36,038 nt of DNA from Pedobacter petrophilus (lineage in GTDB: Bacteria; Bacteroidota; Bacteroidia; Sphingobacteriales; Sphingobacteriaceae): NCBI RefSeq assembly GCF_009674725.1, contig NZ_WKKH01000043.1:1-36038 (forward strand), written 5' to 3'. The translations under genes and the position numbers were made by a program. Below are positions 7,891-16,616 of this stretch, one piece after another. The notes under the pieces are model-generated. The model had not been told where the DNA came from, searched no databases, and saw nothing but the letters and a program-made list of their open reading frames with translations. Position 1 is the stretch's first letter; each line of letters opens with the position of its first letter.

Positions 7891-8943
7891 TTATTTTGCT
7901 TTAGGTTTTATTCCAATAATAGCTGGAAAATACCTATCCCAGAGTATCATTACTGGCACTAAGATTAATATTGTGATGGCAGCAACAAAAATGTTAAAGT
8001 ATAAGTTTGTCTCATAAATTGACATTGGATACTTAAGTAGGTAGTATGTAACAGCCTTAATAATAGTAAATCCAAAAGCATGAAACGCAAGTATAATAAT
8101 AGTATTCTTAGCGATGTATTCTATAACAAAGAGTTTCCCCAACCCTTCGCTTACCAGATAAGATACTAATAAACAAAGCATCACCCCAAGTAGAGCATTG
8201 AATATAAATAAAGGATAATTATTGTATGCTAATGCCAGCATATCCACTCTACCATTTAATGTGGACAGGTATATAAATGCCAAAAATAAGAATATCGTTA
8301 AGATGCCCAAGTTAAGTTTTGGAATGTTTAATAATTTAATTATGCCTGGTTTAAACAAATTCGCTAATCCATAAAAAACAATTGCTGTAAAAGCAGTATC
8401 TATACCCCATGGTAAATTGATTTTTATAAATTTATAATCCAGAAAACCTGCAGCAAGGAAGCAGCAAAGCAATAATACAGATATTATTTTGGTCTTATTC
8501 CTGAAAAAAATAAAATAAATAGTCTCTACTATAAAAAGGCAAGGCAAAAACCATAATACAGTATCATGAATTAAAAAATTGTTATTACCATTACCGTAAA
8601 AAATACCTATTACAGGCTTATAAAGTTTTATGTCTTCCGTAGAATCAAGACCAAACTTTCGACCTACAAAGAGCCAAAATATGTAGGTAATGACATTGAA
8701 TATCAAGTAAGGAATTATAAGTTGCTTACCCCGCTTTAGGATGAAATCTTTTGCCGACATATTTTTTTTAAAGGAAAATAAGTAACCAGAGATTGCAAAA
8801 AAAAGTGGCATATGGAACGCATATATCGAATTTTTAATGTCTTGTGGTAATTCTAAATGCCCTAAGACCATCAGATAGATTCCAATAAACTTAGCATAAT
8901 CTAAAAAATATACTCTTTGTTCTCTATTAACGATGGAAGCCAT
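7891..8943 (-). CDS. Membrane acyltransferase, acyltransferase-3 family
   Basis: A 350-residue polytopic protein with about ten hydrophobic segments. The N-terminus has the family features YFLDYAKFIGIYLMVLGH, with the conserved His, and FHMPLFFAISGYLF. These proteins move acyl groups (acetyl, succinyl or others) across or at the inner membrane onto polysaccharides. In this setting O-acetylation of the repeat unit is the likely role. It is separated from gmhB by 235 bp and followed by an imperfect terminator, so it may be transcribed apart from the large operon. I saw no perfect -7 box in that gap. The acyl donor and acceptor are unknown. Confidence 0.88.
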   Translation of the reverse strand: MASIVNREQRVYFLDYAKFIGIYLMVLGHLELPQDIKNSIYAFHMPLFFAISGYLFSFKKNMSAKDFILKRGKQLIIPYLIFNVITYIFWLFVGRKFGLDSTEDIKLYKPVIGIFYGNGNNNFLIHDTVLWFLPCLFIVETIYFIFFRNKTKIISVLLLCCFLAAGFLDYKFIKINLPWGIDTAFTAIVFYGLANLFKPGIIKLLNIPKLNLGILTIFLFLAFIYLSTLNGRVDMLALAYNNYPLFIFNALLGVMLCLLVSYLVSEGLGKLFVIEYIAKNTIIILAFHAFGFTIIKAVTYYLLKYPMSIYETNLYFNIFVAAITILILVPVMILWDRYFPAIIGIKPKAK

Positions 8944-9178
8944 TTTAATTTAATTTATTATTCGAAAGTCGTTTACGACACTTTTAAGATTTATTCAAAA
9001 TTCAAAGGATCCACTACTCCCTACTTTAATAGATAACACATTAAGAATTTCACCAGTATATCTATTTTTAACCTTAGCAAGTAATTGCCGTAAATGAATA
9101 TAATTAATTATGATATACTTAATTTACTGGTAAGTATCTATTAAATACAAAATTTTGGAACCTTAATTACCTGAATAG

Positions 9179-9646
9179 TTATGCCCTATTAATATTTAGT
9201 TCATAAATTAAATAATTTTCTCCTACCCCCGCTTTTTCGCCCGCTTCAATATCCGTTTTATTATCCCCGATGAGGACAGAATTAGGAAGATCTAAATCAA
9301 ATTCAGCTTTTGCACTCAAAATCATCCCAGGCATTGGCTTTCGGCAACTACAAGGTCCATTAAAATCAGGGTGATGAGGGCAATGGTAAACCTTTGTGAT
9401 CTCAATATTTTGATCCCGAAATTTTTGCACCATCCACTCTGTTAGCCTATGAAAATCGATTTCTGTGTAATAACCACGTGCAATACCAGACTGATTCGTA
9501 ACTACAATAATCAAAAAACCCTGATCTTGGTAATGCTTCGCAATTTTAAATATTTCATCTGTAAAAAAAAAGTTTTCAATCTTATACACATAGCCATGAT
9601 CAATATTTATAACGCCATCTCTATCTAGAAAAAGTGCTTTATTCAT
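9179..9646 (-). CDS. gmhB: D-glycero-D-manno-heptose 1,7-bisphosphate 7-phosphatase
   Basis: A HAD-superfamily phosphatase that removes the 7-phosphate from heptose 1,7-bisphosphate in the ADP-heptose pathway. Catalytic DRD (Asp8, Asp10), TNQSG (50-54) and GDNKTD (127-132) are present. So is the zinc-loop set Cys89, His91, Cys99, Cys101 that marks GmhB among HAD enzymes. The length of 155 residues is slightly short but complete. The start overlaps the end of the nucleotidyltransferase gene by 8 bases, indicating translational coupling. It is the last gene of the five-gene heptose block. The window cannot show whether a second heptose set for LPS core exists elsewhere. Confidence 0.93.
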   Translation of the reverse strand: MNKALFLDRDGVINIDHGYVYKIENFFFTDEIFKIAKHYQDQGFLIIVVTNQSGIARGYYTEIDFHRLTEWMVQKFRDQNIEITKVYHCPHHPDFNGPCSCRKPMPGMILSAKAEFDLDLPNSVLIGDNKTDIEAGEKAGVGENYLIYELNINRA

Positions 9647-10142
9647 TCTTTGTGTTTATTTTTGCAATTAATTTGGTTGAGCTATAGCCATCAACAAATT
9701 CAATCGTTTGTACCTCACCGCCATCTGCCAAAACTTCTTTAGCGCCAACAATTGTATCAATAGAGTAATCAGCCCCTTTCACAAGGACATCAGGTTTTAC
9801 TTGCTTTATTAACGCCAAAGGTGTATCCTCGCCAAAGACTATCACTCCGCTTACATAAAATAAGGAAGCTAGCATTAATAGGCGACTATATTCTGCATTT
9901 ATAGGCCTATTTTCGCCCTTAAGCCTCTTAACTGATATATCTGAATTAACTCCAATAATCAGTTTCGTACCTAACGAAGCCGCCTTCATTAGATAGCTCA
10001 GGTGACCAATATGTAATAAGTCGAAAACACCATTGGTAAATACAATTTTCTGCCCTTCTGATTTCCATAACGCTGATTTTAATGCAATTTCATCAGGTGA
10101 AAATATCTTTTCTTTTGCTAATAATTCCAGTGTGTCTATCAT
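9639..10142 (-). CDS. rfaE2: D-glycero-beta-D-manno-heptose 1-phosphate adenylyltransferase (stand-alone HldE C-domain)
   Basis: A cytidylyltransferase-fold nucleotidyltransferase that joins heptose 1-phosphate and ATP to form ADP-D,D-heptose. FTNGVFDLLHIGH carries the HxGH signature at 44-47, and VKGADYSID is a typical HldE C-domain stretch. In enterobacteria this activity is fused to the kinase as HldE. Here kinase and transferase are separate genes, with hldD and gmhA between them. It overlaps gmhB by 8 bases and lies 3 bases after gmhA. The ADP route is favoured because the partner kinase is of the ribokinase type, not the GHMP kinase of the GDP-heptose route. Confidence 0.93.
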   Translation of the reverse strand: MIDTLELLAKEKIFSPDEIALKSALWKSEGQKIVFTNGVFDLLHIGHLSYLMKAASLGTKLIIGVNSDISVKRLKGENRPINAEYSRLLMLASLFYVSGVIVFGEDTPLALIKQVKPDVLVKGADYSIDTIVGAKEVLADGGEVQTIEFVDGYSSTKLIAKINTKNE

Positions 10143-10145
10143 TAT

Positions 10146-10712
10146 TTAATCAAAATTATTGTCAACAGCAGTGCAAATCATATGGCCAATCAGAATATGA
10201 ACTTCTTGAATTCTGGCTGTAACATCCGAGGGAACTACCATATTCAGATCCGATAGCTCATTCATTGCGCCCCCGTCTCTGCCTGATAACCCGATGATAT
10301 AACAACCCTTTTCTTTACCTCTTTCGAACGCCTTTAAAACATTAGTACTATTTCCGCTGGTTGAGATACCAATTAGCACATCACCTTCACTAGCTAACCC
10401 CTCTACCTGACGCTCAAAAACCCTGTCATAGCCGTAATCGTTTCCAATGGCCGTAAGAGCCGAAGTGTCTGTGGTAAGTGCGATTGCCGGCAATGACCGG
10501 CGTTCTTTCAAAAACCTCCCCGTAAATTCCGCAGCAATATGTTGAGCGTCACCCGCGCTTCCACCATTTCCAAAAAGCAGAATTTTCTTCCCTTTTTTAA
10601 GTTGACTAATGATTAATTCACTCGCCCTCTGTATTTTTTGGGTAAGCTGTATTTCTGAACGATCAATAACTTCTTTGTGTTCCGCAAATATGAATTTAAT
10701 AACTTCTTCCAT
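10146..10712 (-). CDS. gmhA: Sedoheptulose 7-phosphate isomerase
   Basis: Converts sedoheptulose 7-phosphate to D-glycero-D-manno-heptose 7-phosphate, the first committed step of heptose synthesis. It is a single SIS-domain protein of 188 residues. GNGGSAGDAQHIAAEF (48-63) holds the phosphate loop and metal/catalytic residues, and GISTSGNSTNV (114-124) is the second SIS motif. It acts as a cytoplasmic homotetramer in known cases. Its start shares a base with the hldD stop and it is followed 3 bases later by rfaE2, so co-translation is likely. Confidence 0.95.
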   Translation of the reverse strand: MEEVIKFIFAEHKEVIDRSEIQLTQKIQRASELIISQLKKGKKILLFGNGGSAGDAQHIAAEFTGRFLKERRSLPAIALTTDTSALTAIGNDYGYDRVFERQVEGLASEGDVLIGISTSGNSTNVLKAFERGKEKGCYIIGLSGRDGGAMNELSDLNMVVPSDVTARIQEVHILIGHMICTAVDNNFD

Positions 10713-11713
10713 TAGTAATAAATATTATCAATTAAATAATTTTTAACGTAATCATACACACCACTTTCAAGTGTATAAAAATCTTCGTTATAACCAACCG
10801 AATGCAGTTTTTTCATGTTTGCTTCTGTAAAATATTGGTATTTATCCCTGATATCAATTGGCATGTCTATAAATTCAATTTTCGGCTCAATTCCTAAACC
10901 TTTGAAAGTAGCTTTAACCAAATCTTCAAATGATCTGGCTTTACCAGTTCCTAAGTTATAAAGTCCGTTATTGTCAATAGACCAATTTTCAGCTAACATT
11001 TCGTTGGTCATCCATAGAATAACTTTGAGCAAATCTTTAACATAAACGAAATCTCTTAACTGCTCTCCATCTGCATATCCTTCTTTATGACTTTTGAATA
11101 GTTTAACGAGCCCGGAATCATTTATCTGATTAAAAGAATGCCAGATAACACTTGCCATTCTCCCTTTGTGATACTCGTTGGGCCCATATATATTAAAAAA
11201 CTTTAAACCTGTCCAAAAGGTTGGGCCCGAAGGTTGCTTTAGTGCCCACTTATCAAATTCATTCTTACTAATTCCGTATGGATTAAGCGGCTTTAACTCT
11301 TCTACCACTTCATGATCATCATTATACCCAAGTTCACCATCGCCATACGTGGCTGCTGAAGATGCGTAAATCAAAGGAATTTGTTTTTCAGCGCAAAAAT
11401 TCCAAATAAACTTTGAATAATCTACATTTAATTCCTGATGAATACTGTAGTCAAACTCCGTAGTGTCGGTTCTTGCACCTAAATGGATAATTAAGTCTAC
11501 ACTCAATGTTGTCTGTGCTAGAAAATCTTTGAGTTCTTTACGCTCAATGCAGGCTACCCTTTCTTTATTTTCCCAATTCTTACGCTTACTTTCATGCCCA
11601 AAATCATCGACTAAAATAAGATTTGTATATCCATTGTCATTCAGATGTTGTGCCATACAAGAACCAATGAAACCCGCTGCTCCTGTAAGTATAATTGTAT
11701 TGTCTTTCGTCAT
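10712..11713 (-). CDS. hldD: ADP-L-glycero-D-manno-heptose 6-epimerase
   Basis: An extended SDR that inverts C6 of ADP-D,D-heptose to give ADP-L,D-heptose, the donor for heptosyltransferases. GAAGFIGS binds the dinucleotide at 11-18 and the catalytic pair is in YGISK (Tyr146, Lys150). FFNIYGPNEYHKGRMAS is a stretch typical of HldD, and the length of 333 residues is normal. It sits 2 bases after the kinase gene and abuts gmhA. With four heptose genes around it the assignment is secure. An ordinary UDP-hexose epimerase is the only real alternative and is much less likely. Confidence 0.93.
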   Translation of the reverse strand: MTKDNTIILTGAAGFIGSCMAQHLNDNGYTNLILVDDFGHESKRKNWENKERVACIERKELKDFLAQTTLSVDLIIHLGARTDTTEFDYSIHQELNVDYSKFIWNFCAEKQIPLIYASSAATYGDGELGYNDDHEVVEELKPLNPYGISKNEFDKWALKQPSGPTFWTGLKFFNIYGPNEYHKGRMASVIWHSFNQINDSGLVKLFKSHKEGYADGEQLRDFVYVKDLLKVILWMTNEMLAENWSIDNNGLYNLGTGKARSFEDLVKATFKGLGIEPKIEFIDMPIDIRDKYQYFTEANMKKLHSVGYNEDFYTLESGVYDYVKNYLIDNIYY

Positions 11714-11715
11714 TT

Positions 11716-12690
11716 TTATGATTTTAAGGTAGTTTCTTTATTCATAATTTCTTCCAAAGTGGCCGTTGCGCTACCAACTTTATTTACAACAACAGCCGCT
11801 GCATGATTTGCGAATACACAAGCGTCGTGCAACGAATTATTGTTTGCTAATGCAATACCTAAAGATGCTAATACTGTATCACCGGCTCCTGTAACATCTA
11901 CAACATCAATAGCAACAGTCGGGATTATATTGAGAACATCATGTGAAAAATAAGCAATTCCATCCTCTGAAAGCGTAATAATCACATGATCACAGTCGGT
12001 AATTTCTTGTAACTTTTGACATGCAAGTTTTAAGCTTTCTTGATCTTTTATATTGATGCCGGTAGCCATGATCGCCTCTTTCTTATTTGGCTTTATGATG
12101 CTTACCCCTCTATATTTAGAAAAATCTAACCCTTTCGGATCTAATATAGTAACCTTACCGTGTTTTTTGCACTTTTCAAAAATCTGACTCAACAAGTCCT
12201 TTGTCAACAATCCTTTATTGTAATCGGATATTAAGACGATATCAAAAAGCGGAATTTTACTATCAAAAAGCGGAAGAAATTTTTCAACTTCGGCAGATGA
12301 TATCAGTTCAGTGTTTTCTTTATCTAGCCGAATTAACTGATGCTTAGCAGCTAGTACTCTCGATTTTATTGTCGTACATCTTGCCTTACTCCTTACTAGA
12401 CCATTTCCCAATAAACCATTATTAACCAGTTCACTTTGAATAAAATCAGCTTCCTGATCATCGCCAACGATGGAAACTATATCTGCATAACAGCCCATAG
12501 CCTGCAAATTCTGTAATACGTTTCCCGCACCACCTAATGTCTGCTCTTCCCTTTGCACTTCAACCACTGGCACTGGTGCTTCAGGAGAGATTCTATTGCA
12601 ATCTCCGTAGATATAATGGTCGATCATTAAATCACCAATCACTAAAACTTTTTTATTATTAATTTCCATGTTTTTATTCAAAGAATTCAT
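11716..12690 (-). CDS. rfaE1: D-glycero-beta-D-manno-heptose 7-phosphate kinase (stand-alone HldE N-domain)
   Basis: A PfkB/ribokinase-family kinase that phosphorylates C1 of heptose 7-phosphate. GGAGN (53-57) and DVTGAGDTVLASLG with catalytic Asp271 are the two family signatures, and ISPEAPVPV near 34-42 is characteristic of the HldE kinase domain. The C-terminal nucleotidyltransferase domain of enterobacterial HldE is absent and encoded separately as rfaE2. The first ATG (12690) overlaps the upstream glycosyltransferase by 17 bases. An internal ATG at 12669 (MEINNKKVLVIGD), five bases after that gene's stop, is an equally good start and would give 317 residues. Confidence 0.92.
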   Translation of the reverse strand: MNSLNKNMEINNKKVLVIGDLMIDHYIYGDCNRISPEAPVPVVEVQREEQTLGGAGNVLQNLQAMGCYADIVSIVGDDQEADFIQSELVNNGLLGNGLVRSKARCTTIKSRVLAAKHQLIRLDKENTELISSAEVEKFLPLFDSKIPLFDIVLISDYNKGLLTKDLLSQIFEKCKKHGKVTILDPKGLDFSKYRGVSIIKPNKKEAIMATGINIKDQESLKLACQKLQEITDCDHVIITLSEDGIAYFSHDVLNIIPTVAIDVVDVTGAGDTVLASLGIALANNNSLHDACVFANHAAAVVVNKVGSATATLEEIMNKETTLKS

Positions 12691-13666
12691 TTACCCAATT
12701 ATTAACGTAATATTTTTCAAAAGCTGCAGATTTACCTCTTATTGATTCAACATCTTGTACCGCTTTTTCTGAAATTTCAGTAATAGATTTTTCATCTGTT
12801 AAATCTTGTAGAATAAGAATGTTATCAGCATTGTAGAAGTCGGCTTGTTCAATATAAGGGTTAGTTGTTATCAAAACAGCACCTGATGCGAGCACTTCGA
12901 AAGTACGCATCGTTAGTCCGGTTTGACCAAAACGTTGTATATCCAAAACACTTCTTGAGGCTTTAAAAATCGTTGCCACCTCAGCCCTGCTAATCTTATT
13001 GAAACTTACATCTGATATTGATATAGGCTTAAATTCCTTCTTAGTAAGTTTTTCGAAATAGAAAAACCACCTGGCCGGCATATAATAAAATACGAAAGTT
13101 TTTTTGAAATAACTGAAAAGCTTTTTCATTACAGAAAACCTGTTTGAATGCAAGGTACCCACAAATGAGACATCATGTTTCTTTTGTGGGATTTCTCCTT
13201 CGATCAAAAATTCATCAGTAAAAAAAAGGTGCTTCTGCTTCAGAATAGGAAACTTCTTCACATCTTCAAAATCAAAACTAAAGCACTTATCGAAATGTTG
13301 GAGTATAAAAATCGAATTTTTGTTATTATTATTAATAGAGTCGTAGGTATAATAAATTAGTTTCGCATTTGGGTTTTTCTCCTTAAAATTTTCGATAAAA
13401 CTAATAGGCACAACTTCGCCCTTTATGATGAAAAGATAGTCATACTTTTTGTGAGCTAACTTCTCTTCCACCGATTTATAATAACTACTGATCTGCTTAT
13501 TTAAAAGATCTTTCTTTATTCGAAAAATAGCTTTTGAAAATGAATTATTAGATGGTCGTTCATCGATATAATCCACTGAATAGCCATTAAACTCTAAAGC
13601 TTTAGTAATTGCAATTTCATATCCAAAAAATGCTGGACAAATAAATAAAACAGAACCTTTAAACAT
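12674..13666 (-). CDS. CgeB-like GT-B glycosyltransferase
   Basis: A 330-residue cytoplasmic protein with no membrane segment. The C-terminal half contains SRSVLDIQRFGQTGLTMRTF followed by EVLASGAVLITTN, the donor-binding pattern of the CgeB/spore-coat-type glycosyltransferases (GT-B fold). The N-terminal half begins with a Rossmann-like strand (VLFICPAFFGYE) and carries a lysine-rich stretch. It probably adds one sugar of the repeat unit to the lipid-linked intermediate. It lies between the epimerase at 13668 and the heptose genes, one base from the former. The donor sugar is not evident; ADP-heptose or a dTDP-6-deoxyhexose are guesses from the neighbours. Confidence 0.75.
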   Translation of the reverse strand: MFKGSVLFICPAFFGYEIAITKALEFNGYSVDYIDERPSNNSFSKAIFRIKKDLLNKQISSYYKSVEEKLAHKKYDYLFIIKGEVVPISFIENFKEKNPNAKLIYYTYDSINNNNKNSIFILQHFDKCFSFDFEDVKKFPILKQKHLFFTDEFLIEGEIPQKKHDVSFVGTLHSNRFSVMKKLFSYFKKTFVFYYMPARWFFYFEKLTKKEFKPISISDVSFNKISRAEVATIFKASRSVLDIQRFGQTGLTMRTFEVLASGAVLITTNPYIEQADFYNADNILILQDLTDEKSITEISEKAVQDVESIRGKSAAFEKYYVNNWVNEFFE

Positions 13667-13667
13667 A

Positions 13668-14804
13668 TTATTTGAATAGCCCTTTTTCTTTCATCTCTGT
13701 AATTGAGTTCTCATATTTATCAGCATTTACTTCCTGTGTGTTTACCCACATTGCAAAGTTCTTTATGCCATCCTTAAAAGATACCTTCGGCTCAAAACCT
13801 AAAGTATTTTTTATCTTAGTTAAATCTGCAAAATTATGTCGTATATCACCGAGACGATAATTTCCAGAGATTTTAACTGGTACTTCTTTTCCGTAGTTTG
13901 CTAATAACTCAGAGACAACAGTATTCACTTCTGTTGGAACACCAGTCCCAACATTAAAAACATGGCCATTTGCAGCATCATTTTCTATTCCTAGAATAGT
14001 CGCATCAACTACATCATCGATATATACAAAATCGCGGGTTTCTTTACCATCTTCAAAAACATTAATCGCCTTATTGTTTTTTATCAGTGTAGAAAATATA
14101 GATAAAATACCGGTATATGGATTAGATAAGGACTGGCCAGGACCGTACACATTTTGATATCTAAACGCCACAGGTGCGATGCCTATTGTTGGACACACCG
14201 TCATAATCATCTGTTCTTGATTTTGTTTTGTAATCCCGTAAACGGATGATGGATGTATTTTCGAATCTTCATCCGTAGCAACTAGTTTCAAAGGCTGCGA
14301 AACACCTGGGTATCTAACTTCGAAATCGCCGCTCTTCATATCCGAATCTTCACGGTGTTTAGGATAAACATCTCCAAATTCTTCCGAAAAATATTTTCCT
14401 TCACCATATATTGATCTCGATGAAGCGATTACAATCTTTTTAACGTTATTGTCTTTGTTTGCAAGTAAATCTAACAATATCGCGGTACCCCCAATATTTA
14501 CGTTAGCGTATTGTTCAATCTGATACATAGACTGGCCTGTTCCTGTTTCGGCAGCATAATGAACAATAACATCCTGGTCGATAATTGCCGCTTCGACATC
14601 TGCCCTAGAGGTAACTGTTCCTTCGATAAATTTAACCTTTCCAATTATGCTTTGATATAGCGGACTGGTATGAATTGGATCCTCGCCATGTATCTGTTTA
14701 GATAAGTTATCCAAAATAGTTATATTATAACCTTTATCAATTAATTTAAGTGCTAAGTTAGAGCCTATAAAGCCAGCACCACCTGTGATTAAAATATTTT
14801 TCAT
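13668..14804 (-). CDS. dTDP-L-rhamnose 4-epimerase-like SDR with cysteine-less ribbon insertion
   Basis: The 378-residue protein has GGAGFIG (8-14), ETGTGQSMYQIEQY (86-99), SSRSIYGEG (128-136), YGITK (Tyr189, Lys193) and RYQNVYGPGQSLSNPYTGIL. This set is typical of the epimerase family that includes WbiB-type dTDP-L-rhamnose 4-epimerases. Family members carry an insertion after the IYGEG motif with a cysteine/histidine ribbon. Here the insertion is kept (about 138-178), but the expected positions are Ser140, Phe143, Tyr165 and Val168, so the metal site appears lost. No rmlABCD genes are in the window, so the substrate would come from elsewhere in the genome. The family is firm; the reaction is tentative. 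Confidence 0.82.
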   Translation of the reverse strand: MKNILITGGAGFIGSNLALKLIDKGYNITILDNLSKQIHGEDPIHTSPLYQSIIGKVKFIEGTVTSRADVEAAIIDQDVIVHYAAETGTGQSMYQIEQYANVNIGGTAILLDLLANKDNNVKKIVIASSRSIYGEGKYFSEEFGDVYPKHREDSDMKSGDFEVRYPGVSQPLKLVATDEDSKIHPSSVYGITKQNQEQMIMTVCPTIGIAPVAFRYQNVYGPGQSLSNPYTGILSIFSTLIKNNKAINVFEDGKETRDFVYIDDVVDATILGIENDAANGHVFNVGTGVPTEVNTVVSELLANYGKEVPVKISGNYRLGDIRHNFADLTKIKNTLGFEPKVSFKDGIKNFAMWVNTQEVNADKYENSITEMKEKGLFK

Positions 14805-14820
14805 TTTATATTTTTTGATT

Positions 14821-15405
14821 TTATTCTTTATAATTTAAAAATTGTCCGTCACTATCTGTTCTTTGCCATAATTTAGAATCGTGATTATATCTTTTTACTA
14901 TTCTTGCAGGTGAACCTACTATAACGCAATAATCTGGAAAAACTCCTCTAACAACAGCATTAGAGCCAACAATGCAATGTTTACCTAAAATAGTACCTGC
15001 CTGTATTACAACCCCGTAACCCAAAAACGAATTTTCACCTATTTTAGTGGTTTTCACTAAATACTTTTGTTTAAGTATATGTATATTTAATTCTGAATAC
15101 TCATGATCCACATTTGTAACGAATACATTAGCGGAAAAAGTTGTGTTCTTTCCAATTACGAGCTTTTCATGTGAACTAACAATGTGAAGATTTTGTCCAA
15201 TTGAAATATTGTCTTCAAAAATTATTTCACCTTTAAAATGAGTTTCCAATCTTGCTTGAGGAAAAATTCTCACTCTATTTCCAATAAAAATTCTTTTTGC
15301 GCCAAATAAAAATACAGGGTCACTAAAATAGCTAAGTATCCCTATCCTTCCGACAATCAATCGCCAAAACATAGTCTTAATAAACCATATTATTTTAAAT
15401 CCCAT
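14821..15405 (-). CDS. Hexapeptide-repeat (left-handed beta-helix) acyltransferase
   Basis: A 194-residue protein built of hexapeptide repeats (runs such as IGQNLHIV, IGKNTTFSA, LGKHCIVGSNAVV). The catalytic-type histidine is in TNVDHEY, and the closing VIVGSPARIVKRYN is typical of maltose/CatB-like O-acetyltransferases. A short hydrophobic N-terminus may bind the membrane. In this operon O-acetylation of a sugar is the likely job, with acetyl-CoA as the usual donor. It follows the GT9 gene by 3 bases. The target sugar is unknown. Confidence 0.88.
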   Translation of the reverse strand: MGFKIIWFIKTMFWRLIVGRIGILSYFSDPVFLFGAKRIFIGNRVRIFPQARLETHFKGEIIFEDNISIGQNLHIVSSHEKLVIGKNTTFSANVFVTNVDHEYSELNIHILKQKYLVKTTKIGENSFLGYGVVIQAGTILGKHCIVGSNAVVRGVFPDYCVIVGSPARIVKRYNHDSKLWQRTDSDGQFLNYKE

Positions 15406-15408
15406 ACC

Positions 15409-16572
15409 TTATAATTTCCACCCGATTAAATCCATTGTAGTATTATATACTTCATCTACCTGTATTTTTTTTATGCAGTCTCGATGTCCATATTTACAAA
15501 AACTTTGAAAGCAAGGTTTACATATTAATTTATGTGAAATTACTCTTATATGTAATGCCTCTTTTGAAATGATATATTTAGGATCAACATTCCCAAATAT
15601 AACTACAGTTGGGACTCCAAATGCTCCCGCAATATGAGCCGCTCCACTATCATTACAAACAACCAAATTACATAAACTCAAAATATCTATGTATTCAATG
15701 AGATTTTTCTTTACAATAAGAAAATCTACATTTTTATCCTTTAGATCGGCAATAACTTTTCCTACAGTTTCATTTTCATCTGGTCCTTCGAATATAAAAA
15801 ATTTTATATTGCTTGTTTTTGCTAATCTTAAAATAAGCTCAGCATATTTACATTCCTCCCACTTTTTCACTTCTTGACTCGATCCCGGATGTATGCCAAT
15901 AACAAATTTCCCTTCTGAATTAAATTCTGAGCTTATACTTTGTAAATATGTCGATGATTTTGAAGAGAGTTGAAGCTTGGGAACACGATCATTAATCTCA
16001 ACATTCATCCCAAGCTGTTCTAGGAGGTATAATGATTCTTCAGTAAAGTTATCTATTCCATCAATAGGTTTGACTACGTCGGTAAGCATATACTCTCCGC
16101 CGGTAAAATTAAAACTTGCTTTTCGTTTTGAATTAATAAAATTTAAATAAAAGATATTCCGCCAATCTCCTCTGAAATCTATTGCAAGATCGTATTCTAC
16201 ACCATTAATTACACGCAATGTGGATTTAAATTTTAAAAGATTTTTAAGAGAATAATTTGTCTTAACAATCCAAGGGCAATCGATAATTACAAAATTATCT
16301 ATTAGTTTTTGATCTTTTAATATAATTTCCGTTACTTTTTCACAAACAATAGTAATTTTTGCATTTGGAAAATTTTTTCGGATTGTTTTAAAAGCAGGAA
16401 TATACATAATCGTATCGCCAATCAAAAGAAATGCTAATACGACAATTTCTTTTACCTCTATATCTGATAATAAAGGATATATTTTATTATTCTTTGGCTT
16501 AAGGTAAATCTTTCTAAAAACAGAATCAATTTTACTAAGTTTATCTGTTTTCTCTTTGTTAAAAGTAGGCAT
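15409..16572 (-). CDS. GT9 glycosyltransferase, heptosyltransferase-like
   Basis: A GT-B enzyme of family 9, which mostly uses ADP-heptose as donor. The signature IHPGSSQEVKKWEE (227-240) corresponds to the heptosyltransferase motif HPGxxxxxKxW, and CNDSGAAHIAGAFGVPTV (306-323) is the second donor-site motif. A four-cysteine cluster (Cys351, 354, 359, 366) near the C-terminus may bind a metal or be structural. Length 387 residues. A full ADP-heptose pathway lies in the same transcription unit, so transfer of L,D-heptose into the repeat unit is the natural reading. Some GT9 members use other donors, so this is not certain. Confidence 0.88.
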   Translation of the reverse strand: MPTFNKEKTDKLSKIDSVFRKIYLKPKNNKIYPLLSDIEVKEIVVLAFLLIGDTIMYIPAFKTIRKNFPNAKITIVCEKVTEIILKDQKLIDNFVIIDCPWIVKTNYSLKNLLKFKSTLRVINGVEYDLAIDFRGDWRNIFYLNFINSKRKASFNFTGGEYMLTDVVKPIDGIDNFTEESLYLLEQLGMNVEINDRVPKLQLSSKSSTYLQSISSEFNSEGKFVIGIHPGSSQEVKKWEECKYAELILRLAKTSNIKFFIFEGPDENETVGKVIADLKDKNVDFLIVKKNLIEYIDILSLCNLVVCNDSGAAHIAGAFGVPTVVIFGNVDPKYIISKEALHIRVISHKLICKPCFQSFCKYGHRDCIKKIQVDEVYNTTMDLIGWKL

Positions 16573-16616
16573 ATTAATTTCCTTTGCATTTAATTTTCAA
16601 AAATAATGTTTTTCAT

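Noticed and set aside
8964..8984. Small palindrome GTCGTTTACGAC upstream of the acyltransferase gene
   Set aside because: The stem is only 4-5 bp and no promoter box is nearby; too weak to call an operator.
8995..9123. Open 42-codon stretch on the minus strand in the gmhB-acyltransferase gap, reading KYIIINYIHLRQLLAKVK and onward
   Set aside because: It has no start codon and a stop directly upstream. It looks somewhat protein-like and might be a gene remnant, but I recognise no family and the length could be chance.
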